Positions 20,394 to 31,098 of a DNA stretch of 64,000 nt are shown piece after piece. The notes under the pieces are model-generated. The model saw only the letters and a program-made list of their open reading frames with translations, did no database searches and was not told where the DNA came from. Each line of letters begins with the position of its first letter. Positions within the stretch are counted from its first letter, which is position 1. The position numbers and the translations under genes are program-made. Source of the DNA: Acrasis kona (taxonomy: Eukaryota; Heterolobosea; Eutetramitea; Acrasida; Acrasidae); contig JAOPGA020001721.1 in NCBI GenBank assembly GCA_026419775.2, positions 1 to 64,000 on the forward strand. The letters run 5' to 3'.

Positions 20394-22121
20394 TGAACGT
20401 ACAATTTTTAACTCGTTAAATTTGGAAGTAATTAAATTAAATCGTGCTGTCGTGTGTAATGGTACATCCACTGATGAGAAGGCAAAAAATGTTGAGTCGA
20501 CAAGGTATGTCATGTCTTGGTTGACTATATCAGAAATGCTCATAATCGTCTTCTTGCTCTCCTCACCCACCAACTCATAAAACATTTCATATATTGAAAG
20601 TTCCGAAAACAAGTACTCCATCCTCTGAAGTAGAGCTTCTATCAAGTCATAAACCTCAGATGCATTACCAACTGGTGTTCCATTATCCGATAATACTGAA
20701 AGACTCTCCTGGTCCAAATTATAATCAAATCCTGCCTCTATCCTCAAAAATAAATTATCAATTTCTTGTGATTGTATGTTTGGATTAATGTCATAAACTA
20801 CTTGCGCAAACTGATCTAATTTTACCGCTCTATAATCTCTTACTTGTTCCCAATATGACTGGTAGTGATAGAAGCATTGACAAAACAAATCATGGAATTT
20901 ATCAATAGACCCGACGGATTCCTTTTCACTACTCTTCAAGTTGACCGATATCACCTCCACTCTTTTTACAAGCTTTAGAATTCTGTTCTCCAAAAGTTCA
21001 TATTGCTTTTCTACAAACATAAATGTAAAACAACACAAAAAAACAAAATACCTCTTTTTCTTTTTTGGTTGTCTCTGGGTCAACTAAATCCTGTATCACT
21101 AATTGTAATGACTCTACATAGTCACTTAATCTATCACACACTAGCTGCAAATCTAGTTCAGGGCTCTCTCCTATCATTATACCACTAGCCACCGAGCTAA
21201 CGCTTGTATTCAAATCAGTATCCAGTCCTATGGTGTTATCGCTTTTAGCAGGAGAAGCCTCCACGCTAGAGGCATTATCGCTTTTTGAAGGCGAGTTAGT
21301 TAAAACATCGCTAAAGGCTGAGAAAAAAGATGTGGTTGACGTCCTATCTCCAGCATTCTTCGGTGTCATCTGTTTCACTCTTTCAATGTTTCTATTCTTG
21401 TATTTCACACCTGTGCTTTCAGCTAAAAAGTTTTCGAATTTTTCGATAGCATCTTCGAAACTGGTTAAAATTTCAGTGTCTTCTACGCTGACGCTATATA
21501 ATTTGTTCTTGATAGCGTTGATTTCTTCGGAGGTCTCCTCAACAATTGTTTTTATTGCTAGAGGGTCCATAGGAACGGATTCTAACGAGTTGAGCAAAGA
21601 ACACGATAGTGAGATGGTTTTTACCTTTAGATGAGTTTATGAGAACTACGGGATTAGTCAATAGATCCAGATTTTTATGGACCGCTACTAGCGAATTTCT
21701 CAAGTGGTCCTCTAAGACACTCTGTCGAGATGATTTACAGAGTGGAGCTGACTCATATAAGAGGATAGCGTTATGATAGTCGTCTCTATCTTTAATTTGC
21801 TATAAATTATCACGAAAGAATCACTTTGTCGACTCACGACTTCATTCAAAGTTCCCATAAAGCTTTTTTCATGCGCTCTGATAAATCCATCCAAATCACC
21901 TTTCATGATGGCGAGCTGTCGAAGATAATCTTTATTTAACATTTAACAAGTGTAATGCTGGACGAGTTACCTTTTTTATCACTGCTGTATTCTGGCTCAT
22001 CTATCCACTTTGTGAATAAGGTCTTGTATTCATCAATGTCTGATCTAAATCTATCAATCTGCGCCCTAGACGGGTTGACGCCTAGGATTCTAGCAAAAAG
22101 GCTTGTCACGCCCTGAAACAT
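20385..22121 (-). CDS. Coiled-coil protein, five exons (unknown)
   Basis: Exons 21971-22121, 21838-21929, 21625-21799, 21052-21581 and 20385-21005 with introns of 41, 38, 43 and 46 nt; 522 aa, total in frame. Mostly alpha-helical and acidic, with long heptad-like stretches (residues about 140-195 and 270-380). A Ser/Asp-rich linker (about 200-265) contains a duplicated NSPSKSDN / ASPAKSDN element. No membrane helix or signal is seen. The helical plan resembles BAR or tethering-complex proteins, but I see no diagnostic motif. Its stop lies inside the end of ASNSD1. Confidence 0.7.
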
Positions 22122-22384
22122 GGATGGTTGACCGAATCTGTTACAACTTGACTATAGGAGATTTCAGGACAAATGATACTAAAGAAGTGTTTCCTAAAAT
22201 ATTTCATCCTCGTCGAGTTTCCAAAAAAATACGTTATGGCGTTACTAACGTCGATCGTCAATAGTGCAATATAAATACTTTATGCAGTAACAAGGACAAA
22301 TTCAAGGATAAATTCGTTTGTGTAAGAAGCATCACTTGAGTGGCCAACTTGAAAAGGTACTTTTCTTTAAAACTAAATACAAGT

Positions 22385-22903
22385 ATGTCGGGGTCGGAAA
22401 GTAGAGACAGCAAGAACAAGCAGAAAATTAAAAAGTTCACATGGACTGAGCAGAACCAGCATCAAATATCAACAGTTTATCAAAGCAACCTCCCCTCGAA
22501 CATGTTGACGTCATGGAAGAATACAGCAAAAAAAACAACAAGTACAGCATCAGGGTCGAAAACAAGGCAGCTCACTGCCCCGTCAACAATCAAACCATCA
22601 ACACAAAATACATCACAAAGTGAGCAAAGGTCATTAGAAACATGTGAGCAAGACTGTCCTACTATAAATGCAGGAGTGCATTCAACAAAAGATACGTCGG
22701 TTGAGAATGTTGATAGTGGGGGCAATGCCTCAACGTCATCAACGACAACCAATTACATTCAACTTCACCCATTACATTCGCCTACATTTAACACATCCTT
22801 AACAACTGCCTCGAGCGACACGAACATTATACACACTGTGACAGAGTCTAACGAGGAGAAAAAGGTCCGCACGAAGATAACAATAGCGGAACTTTTAAAT
22901 TAG
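22385..22903 (+). CDS. Hypothetical disordered protein, 172 aa
   Basis: Starts at the ATG at 22385 (MSGSESRDSKNKQ), ends TAG. Composition is Ser/Thr/Asn/Gln-rich and disordered, with a basic, helical N-terminus (NKQKIKKFTWTEQNQHQ) and a short ordered-looking end (VRTKITIAELLN). No domain recognised. A divergent gene starts 263 bp upstream, so the promoter is probably shared. Confidence 0.5.
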   Translation: MSGSESRDSKNKQKIKKFTWTEQNQHQISTVYQSNLPSNMLTSWKNTAKKTTSTASGSKTRQLTAPSTIKPSTQNTSQSEQRSLETCEQDCPTINAGVHSTKDTSVENVDSGGNASTSSTTTNYIQLHPLHSPTFNTSLTTASSDTNIIHTVTESNEEKKVRTKITIAELLN

Positions 22904-23490
22904 ATATACGTCCAAAATTATATGAGTTAAAATCAATTATAAAATTATAAGGACAAATATAGCTTCAGATAATAAAGTTTTTGACTAAAATTACGTTAGT
23001 TTTTGTTTGTCGTGTTCCATAAAGTTGATAGTTCAATAAAAAGGATTAAACTCATGGCACACATAGCCTGAAAATAAAGCTACTCGTCGTGTGAGTTCTA
23101 TCTTTGAAAAAGCTCTAAATAAACTACTCAATTTCCCTAATCACCGCGATTTGTCCGCGCGGACATCAAAACCTCCCCCGAACCGTTTGTAACGGCCTTT
23201 CTAATTTTCAGTTGATGAGAGATGGTGATTTAAAGTGTCTTGAATGCTGATACTAGTCTCAATGTCTCTGTTCGTCAAAAAATTTCTATAGGTAAAAGTC
23301 TGATTCATGCTTTGGACTGTTCGAAGCTTGTCCCCACGAAAATCTACTTCGAGGTCTATAAGATGCTCACTCATGAAATTCTACAACACACTATACAGGA
23401 ATGATTCTGGAATCGAAGCATAAAGTTATTTGATATTGATCGGAGCTTGTCGGCATTTTTTCGTTCTTTTTTGAAAAGTTGATCATTACA
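22904..23490. other. Intergenic region upstream of INTS4
   Basis: 587 bp, AT-rich, with several AATAAA-like motifs near 22975 and 23070 for the preceding gene and an isolated GC-rich island at 23143-23190 (see separate entry). No coding frame of note. Confidence 0.5.
23152..23165. promoter_or_regulatory. 14-bp perfect palindrome TGTCCGCGCGGACA
   Basis: A GC-rich inverted repeat in an otherwise AT-rich spacer, about 325 bp before the INTS4 start codon. It looks like a dimeric transcription-factor site. No factor can be named. Confidence 0.4.
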
Positions 23491-26289
23491 ATGTCTGACA
23501 GAGATGAAGACAGAATGGAGAGTGATGAACCTTCCAGTAAAAGAATGAGACTAGTCAAGGAAAATGACGATTTTATACAACAAATATTACAAAATATAAA
23601 CGATGCCCTTCGAAATATAAATGGCGCATCATCATGGTTGGAGGAAAATGCCCTAAAAATAAAGGCAATACAAAACGACAGCGAAGGAATCTCATCACTA
23701 TTCAAATTAGTTTTAGGTTCACTTAAAGTCTACATTAAAGAATTGATCGAAAAAATTAATCAACAAGTAGATGAATTTTCAACCGACGATGACGACCATG
23801 AAGACATTACAATACATGAAGATTTTGATCCACAACAAGAAGAATCAATCTCAACAACTCTTCGCATCATCACGACGATCCATTGCCATCACTGCACCGC
23901 CCAAGATGTAGACGACCTCATCCAATTACTCATCGATGCCATACATTCATGCTACGACGGCGGTGCTTCTAAAAACACTAATACACGCCTATACAAACAT
24001 TTCGTCAACACCATACATACAATCTCACATGTCCATCCCATCACACTCCAACCCAACCTCATTCAAAAACTACTAGTTGACTGGGATCCGAACATTCGCT
24101 CATCGTGCCTATCCATCATGAGCAAAACATCATCATCACAATCAACTTTCATATCCAGCATGAGCGATCGTGACGGACGAGTAAGGGCACAATCCATCCG
24201 GTCCCTCAGCACATTTTTGACCATCCATCAAAATGACGAAAATGACATTACGTCGGCACACGATGTAATCGTTCATGCATTATCCGACGATGACTTTAGG
24301 GTAAGAAGCGAGGCCATGAGACTAATGGTCCAAATCACAAATAAACATCCTCAACAATCATCCATCACATCAAAATTAATGTTGATCGAAGATGCATTCG
24401 TTCGGCTATGCACGATGGTCAGGGATTACGACGTAAACGTTCGTAGTGCCGCATGTGCCTATTTGGGCAAATTACAAGATCCATCCGATTTGTTATCGAC
24501 CGATCTATTATTAGCCACATTCGATAAAATTAGTTTAGATTACGTACCGCCCCATTTACAAAAAAAACACTCACAACAAGGAACACAACCCAAAGTGGCC
24601 CAATCCGAACCCACGTTCGACGAAAACGATTCTCGCATTTATGCAGATGCGATCGGCACGTTTGTGTTGGGATTGGAAGACGAGCACAGGGCAGTTCGAT
24701 TGAGTTGTTTACAATCCATAGCCACGCTCAGCAACAAGAATCACGAATTTGCACATCGTAGCGTTGATTTCCTGATCGAAATGTTCAACGATGAAATTGA
24801 TGAGGTACGAATTGCCAGCATTCAGTGTTTATCGGAATTAGCTAAAAATTTAATTTTGAAAATGAATCAAAATCAATTACAAATATCTCTTGTTCTGCTC
24901 AACGATCGTAACGTTGATATTCGAATGGCCGTTTATGAGTTATTATCGAGAGTGGTATTGAGCGGCGGTTGTAATCATAGTTTACAGATTGCATTCGATA
25001 AATTATCGAATCGACATTCGACCACATCCTTGCATAGAGAAGCCAATTGTATATTGAATTGCATCGCTCAGTTGGGCAGGAATCATCCCAGAGAATCAGA
25101 ACTCATTCTTTATGATTTGTTACAGACGAAATGTCATCTGATGACGCCCGAACAAGATTTGGATTTGAATTCGAAATATGTTTGTGCGTTGGTGTTGTTA
25201 TATAGTGCCTCTGCATTGAATCCTAATATTTTCGCGCTGATGCCTCATCACATTCGAAGTAAACATTTGAACGAAATGAAAAATCGATTTCCAAATTTGA
25301 TCAAAACCGATTGCATCAACGTCGGTCATTTTTATGCGACGCTTCAATCTTTACCAATTTCTGATCCTCCATCCAAATCTCCATCTGATTTGGATCTGGA
25401 AGAATCATCAAAGAGGTTGAAAAGAGGTTTCGAAAAGGTTCGTTTGTTGGCGAAATGTGGCGAATTGAAATTTGCAAAATCTACATTGGCATTGTTGCGT
25501 AAAGAAATGAGTCGATCGACTCCATTGATTCGATTTTGTAGATTGTATTCGCAAATGTGCATGGCTTACTTGACCATGTTGTTATCGGAGCATCATACTG
25601 TACAAAGCACAAAAATACACATTACCGTAGTTAGGCTATGTAATAAAATTATAGTTTTGTATGACGATGGACCCGATGGAGAGTTGGTTAGGCAAATGAT
25701 GGTCGTAAAGAGCATGGTTGCATTGCATTTGAGATTGACGAGCGGAGAGAATAGTAGCGCTGATGCTGCGCTCGATGAAATGATGGCAAGCCGAATAAAA
25801 AAGGGGTGTGCTGTTTTGAAGGACATTGATTGGTCCTTACAATGTGTAAATGATTTATTTCCTTGTTTTCTTGTTCCTCGTGATGATGTGCTGAACCGTA
25901 TGACTGGGTTCTTGATCACGAGTCCACAATCGAATACTCCTGATAGAGCAGTTGCTTTTCCTTCTTGTATTCCTTTGATTTTGAAGGTGGAATGTGAAAT
26001 TCCAAAATGTGATTTGAAATGTAAATTGTTGGTGAGATTTCCTGATGCTTCTCATGTGTTGTTTCCTCTTTTGAATGATGGTCAGGATGGAGATGGAATT
26101 ATCCAGACTGAAATTAGATTGGAGATGGAGGCGTGGACGGAATCAGCACCGTTGGAATTTGAAATTGTATGTGAGTATAAAGAGGAGGACGTGGAGTTTG
26201 TGGGAGATTATCAAGATGATGCTTTAAATAGAAAGTTTGTGGTTGTGACCAAGAAGCCTGTTCAGTTGCATGTAAATCCCCATCGATAA
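23491..26289 (+). CDS. INTS4: Integrator complex subunit 4
   Basis: Intronless, 932 aa from the ATG at 23491 (human protein about 960). INTS4 is the HEAT-repeat scaffold of the Integrator cleavage module that processes snRNA 3' ends and terminates paused Pol II. HEAT-like repeats run from about 110 to 560, with the family-diagnostic stretches VRSAACAYLGKLQDP, FVLGLEDEHRAVRLSCLQS, FLIEMFNDEIDEVRIAS and ILNCIAQLGRNHP. The C-terminal beta domain (about 840-930; CKLLVRFPDASHVLFPL) also fits. An N-terminal acidic/basic segment (SSKRMRL) may be nuclear targeting. Complete. Confidence 0.9.
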   Translation: MSDRDEDRMESDEPSSKRMRLVKENDDFIQQILQNINDALRNINGASSWLEENALKIKAIQNDSEGISSLFKLVLGSLKVYIKELIEKINQQVDEFSTDDDDHEDITIHEDFDPQQEESISTTLRIITTIHCHHCTAQDVDDLIQLLIDAIHSCYDGGASKNTNTRLYKHFVNTIHTISHVHPITLQPNLIQKLLVDWDPNIRSSCLSIMSKTSSSQSTFISSMSDRDGRVRAQSIRSLSTFLTIHQNDENDITSAHDVIVHALSDDDFRVRSEAMRLMVQITNKHPQQSSITSKLMLIEDAFVRLCTMVRDYDVNVRSAACAYLGKLQDPSDLLSTDLLLATFDKISLDYVPPHLQKKHSQQGTQPKVAQSEPTFDENDSRIYADAIGTFVLGLEDEHRAVRLSCLQSIATLSNKNHEFAHRSVDFLIEMFNDEIDEVRIASIQCLSELAKNLILKMNQNQLQISLVLLNDRNVDIRMAVYELLSRVVLSGGCNHSLQIAFDKLSNRHSTTSLHREANCILNCIAQLGRNHPRESELILYDLLQTKCHLMTPEQDLDLNSKYVCALVLLYSASALNPNIFALMPHHIRSKHLNEMKNRFPNLIKTDCINVGHFYATLQSLPISDPPSKSPSDLDLEESSKRLKRGFEKVRLLAKCGELKFAKSTLALLRKEMSRSTPLIRFCRLYSQMCMAYLTMLLSEHHTVQSTKIHITVVRLCNKIIVLYDDGPDGELVRQMMVVKSMVALHLRLTSGENSSADAALDEMMASRIKKGCAVLKDIDWSLQCVNDLFPCFLVPRDDVLNRMTGFLITSPQSNTPDRAVAFPSCIPLILKVECEIPKCDLKCKLLVRFPDASHVLFPLLNDGQDGDGIIQTEIRLEMEAWTESAPLEFEIVCEYKEEDVEFVGDYQDDALNRKFVVVTKKPVQLHVNPHR

Positions 26290-26359
26290 AAATGATCTTT
26301 TTTAAGATTGCTTGTTTTAGAAATGCTTCAAGTTCTTTTTGTTACAAATTTCTTAACCT

Positions 26360-27808
26360 ATGAGGAGAAGGCACTCTCCGTCACTCTCCGAGAGTGAGCT
26401 CGTTGATGAAGAAAGTGTCAATGAAGATTTAATATGCTCAATATGTACAGGAGCACTTGTGGATCCGAAAATGGATCCGTGTGGACACTTATTTTGTGAT
26501 GAATGCATAAGGGAGTGGCTTAAAACCAAAGATACATGTCCTGTGAGCAGAATGAAAATTATGATATCGCAACTTAACAACCCTCCTCACATGGTCACAA
26601 ACATGTTAGATAAATTACAAGTAAAATGCCCCGCCTGCAAGTTGGTTATAAAGAGGGGAACATGGGACCACCACCAAAAAAAAGTATGCCAAATACCCTG
26701 CTCACTGGGTTGTTCGGCTATTCTAACCAGAGAAACGATCGACGCTCACTTGATCAACGATTGCCCTTGTAGACTTGTAAAATGCCCAAGCAGCGACATT
26801 GGATGCACTGCTCAGGACACTTTCGAAAACATATCCAAACACGCAGAAGCTTGTAAATTTAACCAAATGAGGGATGTCGTATCGTCACTTTTAAGCAAAA
26901 TAAATAATTTAACAAATCACATTCAACAACAGAATACATGTATAGAACAACTTTTAAAACCCACAATCATCCTTTCTCACGATCAAGAAGTGTGCTGCTT
27001 AACAACGTTGCACGACAATAGATTAGTAAGTGGCGGCGCCGCAATAACTGCATGGGATGTAGACACCAGAAATCGCGAAGTGTTTGCTTTTAAAAGCCTA
27101 GTCACCACTTTATTCACACTGTATGATGGTCGGTTGGTGGGAGGTACGTTCGGAGGAGATTTGCACTTGTGGGATGCTAATGATGGCACTCACGTTGGTT
27201 CGTTATTTGGTCACACTTGTATTGTAAAAGCATTGAGCACGTTGGGCGACGGCAGGTTGATCAGTGGTGGTTATGATAAATTCATGTGTATTTGGGATCT
27301 AGAAGCAGGTACACACAATAAAATAAGATCTGGTCATAATGGTTCTGTACTAACAATAATACCAATTTTAAATTCCTTGTCTTTTGCGACTGGTGGTGAG
27401 GACGGCACCATTAGGGTGTGGGCCAGTACTTTTCATTGTGAAGTGACTCTTTTGGGTCATACTAGAAGTGTAACCTCTCTGGCTACAACACCTCTGGGTG
27501 ATCTGTTGATTAGCGGAAGCAAGGACCATACCATACGCGTTTGGAACTTGTCAAGTTTTACTTGTGTCAAGGTGTTGTGTGGTCACACGAAAGGAGTTTC
27601 GTCACTAAGCATGTTGGACGATGAGAGAATAGTTAGTGGTGGCATGGATAAAACGATTCGGATCTGGGATATTCATAGCGGAGTGTGCATTAAGGTATTA
27701 ACGGGTCACAGTGCAGGTATTAATTCAATGGTTACATTACAAGACGGTCGGTTAGCGAGCGCAAGTGATGACAATACCATAAGAGTATGGGGAGTCAAAG
27801 ACTTGTAG
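26360..27808 (+). CDS. RING / TRAF-zinc-finger / WD40 E3 ligase (TRAF7-like)
   Basis: Intronless, 482 aa. A C3HC4 RING (about residues 27-66: CSICTGALVDPKMDPCGHLFC...CPVSRMKI) precedes two TRAF-type zinc fingers (about 88-165: CPACKLVIKRGTWDHH, CSLGCSA, CPSSDIGCTAQ). A short coiled coil (about 175-200) is followed by seven WD40 blades (about 210-480; LISGGYDKFMCIWDL, IVSGGMDKTIRIWDI). The order is that of TRAF7. Expected to be a ubiquitin ligase with a propeller for substrates. Partner unknown. It lies 70 bp after INTS4 on the same strand. Confidence 0.88.
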   Translation: MRRRHSPSLSESELVDEESVNEDLICSICTGALVDPKMDPCGHLFCDECIREWLKTKDTCPVSRMKIMISQLNNPPHMVTNMLDKLQVKCPACKLVIKRGTWDHHQKKVCQIPCSLGCSAILTRETIDAHLINDCPCRLVKCPSSDIGCTAQDTFENISKHAEACKFNQMRDVVSSLLSKINNLTNHIQQQNTCIEQLLKPTIILSHDQEVCCLTTLHDNRLVSGGAAITAWDVDTRNREVFAFKSLVTTLFTLYDGRLVGGTFGGDLHLWDANDGTHVGSLFGHTCIVKALSTLGDGRLISGGYDKFMCIWDLEAGTHNKIRSGHNGSVLTIIPILNSLSFATGGEDGTIRVWASTFHCEVTLLGHTRSVTSLATTPLGDLLISGSKDHTIRVWNLSSFTCVKVLCGHTKGVSSLSMLDDERIVSGGMDKTIRIWDIHSGVCIKVLTGHSAGINSMVTLQDGRLASASDDNTIRVWGVKDL

Positions 27809-27925
27809 TTGTTGATGCTTCAGTAAACTAATTTTCATTACATCCCAAATATGTTACCAATTTGATCTTTCCGATATCCGTGGAATATTGATATTGTAAT
27901 GTGTGAACTTTGATCTGTTTTAAAA

Positions 27926-30031
27926 ATGAATACGATCGCACTTTTCTGCTTCTTGTTCGCTTTAAGCTTAATACATGCGCAAGAACCTCGTCTAAATAAA
28001 TGTGGCTTTGAAACGTTACGTTTAGGAACAATCAATCCAGAAGGATGGCTTAAGGACCAATTGTTTGTACAAGCTGATGGATACTCAAGGAGAGTAGATG
28101 AAGACTGGCCTGATGTCGCCCAATCAGGTTGGATTGGCGGAATGTATGAAGGATGGGAGAGATTTCCATACTACCTGGATGGATTTGTTGGATTAGCTGT
28201 ACAGACAAAAGATAAGCAATTATTAGAGAAACTTCATAAAGTAAATTGGTAATTTACACTTTTAACTTACTGTCGACAGCACGTGGGCTACATTGTTTCA
28301 CATCAAGATGCAGATGGATGGCTCGGCCCTGTTGAAGGCAGAGGAACTATGGGCAAAGGCTTGAACCCAAAGTATGATCCATGGCCCCAGTTCTGCATCC
28401 TAAAATCCTTGATACAATACGCAGAGGCCTTTCCAGAGAATGAGAAAGTAACCATTGCCATTGGAAAAAGTTTAAGAAAAATTGAAGAAAGACTTTCTGT
28501 TGGTTTGGATCCATTCATTTGGGCCAAGCACAGATGGCAAGATGCTGTTGTGGTCATTCAATGGTACTTTGATCACGGACATGCTGAACAATGGTTGCTT
28601 GATCTCACAACGAAGGTAAATACATAATTAATCTGCCATCGTTAACTCACATTCTTAACAGCTACAAAGTGTTGGATTTGATTGGATAGAACATTACCAT
28701 AACTTCAAATGGACCGAAAAAGTCAACATGTCCTCCTGCTTCTTGCCTTGTCATGGTGTCAACTCTGCACAAAGTGTCAAAACAGGTTTGTTACTATGGC
28801 GCCAAACAAACAAAGAACTTGATGCGTAATACAATCATTTTCATTATTCATTAAAAATGTCAGTGACAACCCAAAAGAAGCCATCAAGAACTTGGAAAGA
28901 TATCATGGAATGCCATCAGGAATATTCTCCAGTGATGAATTATATGCAGGTCTAGGAACAAGACAAGGAGCAGAATTATGTACTGTTGTAGAATACATGT
29001 ACTCACTTGAAGTCAGCGCAATGATTAGCGGTACCAAGTATGGAAGTTTGTTCGGAGACGTCATTGAACGCGTTGCCTTCAATTCACTACCTGCTACTTT
29101 TGATCCAGCCATGAACTACCATCAATACGTTCAACAAACCAATCAAGTTACATGCAAAATGTCCGAAACTACATTGTTCACCAATGTCGGTAATAGAGGT
29201 AACTTGTATGGAAAAGCACCACACTTTGGATGTTGCACTGCTAACTATCATCAAGGATGGCCCAAGTTTGTTCAACATTTATGGATGAAACAATCAGAAT
29301 CAACATTTGCAGCAGTACTATACGCTCCCTCTTCGTTTACATTCAACATCAAAGATCAAGACGTTACCTTCAGAACCATTACCAACTACCCATTCTTGGA
29401 TGGACTCATCACCATACAAATCAGCAACAATGGCGGACCCATCATTCCAATTACTTTATTATTGAGAATTCCAGAATGGTCTTCTAATGCCAACGTAACC
29501 TATAACGGACAGTCAGTGATGGTCAAGAGCGGAACATTCCATCAAGTCAGCGTCACATCAAACTCAACCATTACTTTGAACATTCCTCTCCAAGTACGCA
29601 TCCAACAACATTCATACAAGAATGCAATTAGCATCCACAGAGGACCCTTATTGTTCTCGTTGGGCCTTGCTTACAAATTAAAAAAGATTGAAAATTGCAA
29701 GCATGGAGAATGTGACGATGAATTTGATTTTGAAGTGACACCACTTGATAGGTGGAATTATGCACTAAAGATCGATAAGACCAATCCGGACAACTCCGTG
29801 AAATTCATTACAAAGAGCATTGATAAGATTCCATTCAACCACCTATCAGTGCCTGTCCTAGGAATTGTAAAGGCCAAAAGTGTCACAACGTGGACGCTTG
29901 ATGAGAAGCTACAAGCTGCGGGAGAGATACCTGATAGTCCGGTGAAGTCTGATGAGAAGGAGGAGGAGTTGGTTTTGGTTCCTTTTGGAAGTACAAATGC
30001 TCGTATTGCAATGTTCCCCACATTGGAATAA
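27926..30031 (+). CDS. Secreted GH127-type beta-L-arabinofuranosidase
   Basis: Four exons: 27926-28240, 28280-28615, 28662-28825 and 28864-30031; introns 39, 46 and 38 nt; 660 aa. A signal peptide (MNTIALFCFLFALSLIHAQ) is followed by a DUF1680/GH127 domain: WPDVAQSGWIGGMYEGWERFPYY, DADGWLGP, ERYHGMPSGIFSSDE, GAELCTVVEYMYS and FGCCTANYHQGWPKF. The two adjacent Cys of GCC belong to the zinc-thiolate site in characterised members, where one Cys is the nucleophile. It likely trims arabinose or related sugars from ingested glycans. The third exon is extended to 28825 so that GLLLWRQTNKELDA, matching the family, is retained. Confidence 0.87.
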
Positions 30032-30116
30032 ATAATTGTTTTTTAAGGTTGACTGGTCAAATTATTTATAGCACTGTTTATCTCTAAAAATCGAACATGT
30101 TGATGTTTACAAGCAA

Positions 30117-30737
30117 ATGACTGGTCACTACCCAGAGACAGAACCCCTGCTGTCAGAGGAGAACAACAAAGGCGTTATAATATCGGAGTATGATTTTAAT
30201 TTGAACAAATTTGAGGATATTGAGGATGTGAAAGATCTTTATAAACTAGAAAACCATGGAGTTCCTCCGAGCAATGTACTTCGGATGACGGAGGGATGCT
30301 CAACAATCATGCAAAATACTTTAAAACCTATTAGATCCACGCGTATCAAACTTATAATATCAATGGTGCTGCTCAATGTTTACATTGTAACATTGATGCT
30401 ATTGCCACTTTGGTTATACCTTGGCCAGGTTAAGAATTGGCTATACTCTATATATATAGGATATCCAATAATCGTGATATCGTATTGCCTCGCTTTGGCA
30501 TTAATCTTTCGGCTTCGGTACTCGATAATAAAGTCTAGACTAAATTTAACAAAAAGTATTTTGATGGGAGAGATTGAAAGGCATAATGTAACATTGTCAT
30601 CTCATGATGCAAGGGTGATCATCATTTTTGATGCTGAAAATGGCTTTGGTAGTTATTCAACGGGTTTCTTTACAGGTGGTGAGGTTCCAAAAATACAGAT
30701 TAACTTCAGTGATGGAGGGGCTGCTTCCAGACGGTGA
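30117..30737 (+). CDS. Two-helix membrane protein, 206 aa (unknown)
   Basis: Intronless. The N-terminus has an acidic di-leucine-type sorting motif (TEPLLSEE), seen in endosomal/lysosomal proteins. Two adjacent hydrophobic helices lie at about residues 77-101 and 113-135. A soluble tail (about 145-206) follows with ARVIIIFDAENGFGSY. Family not recognised. Residence in the endolysosomal membrane is inference from the sorting motif. Confidence 0.6.
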   Translation: MTGHYPETEPLLSEENNKGVIISEYDFNLNKFEDIEDVKDLYKLENHGVPPSNVLRMTEGCSTIMQNTLKPIRSTRIKLIISMVLLNVYIVTLMLLPLWLYLGQVKNWLYSIYIGYPIIVISYCLALALIFRLRYSIIKSRLNLTKSILMGEIERHNVTLSSHDARVIIIFDAENGFGSYSTGFFTGGEVPKIQINFSDGGAASRR

Positions 30738-31098
30738 CATTACTTCACTAAAATTGTCGAAAAATTAAACATATTTTTTATAACTTGTTTTCTTATTTAG
30801 GTTCTTTCGTTTTAAGTTAGGTTGGAGTCATGGTAGAGACAAACACCATGGCTTTCTTCATCCGCTATCATAGCCAATCTTGGAATAGTGTTAGGCCACC
30901 CATTATCCAGAACAATCATCAACGAGTATTTGAGGTGATCCTCACCACAAAATGTATAAATAAATTGTTTATCAAATCTCTGTCTAAAAAGCCTTGAGTT
31001 GATGTCTTGGAACTTAAATAGAACAGTAGTCAACCTAGTTGTTGTCTTGGAACTTAAATAGAACGAGGTTGTTCACAAAGCAACACAAAGTGTAGCAA
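30738..31098. other. Intergenic with a 21-bp direct repeat
   Basis: A 21-bp unit at 31004-31024 recurs exactly at 31044-31064, 40 bp apart, just before the kinesin start codon. A 73-codon minus-strand frame (30812-31033) reads through it and has protein-like composition (NGWPNTIPRLAMIADEE). It has no family match and may be a small gene or relic. The duplication may reflect a small promoter duplication. Confidence 0.5.

Noticed and set aside
30812-31033. 73-codon minus-strand ORF upstream of the kinesin
   Set aside because: Protein-like but short, no homologue recognised and overlaps a direct repeat; kept as a note only.
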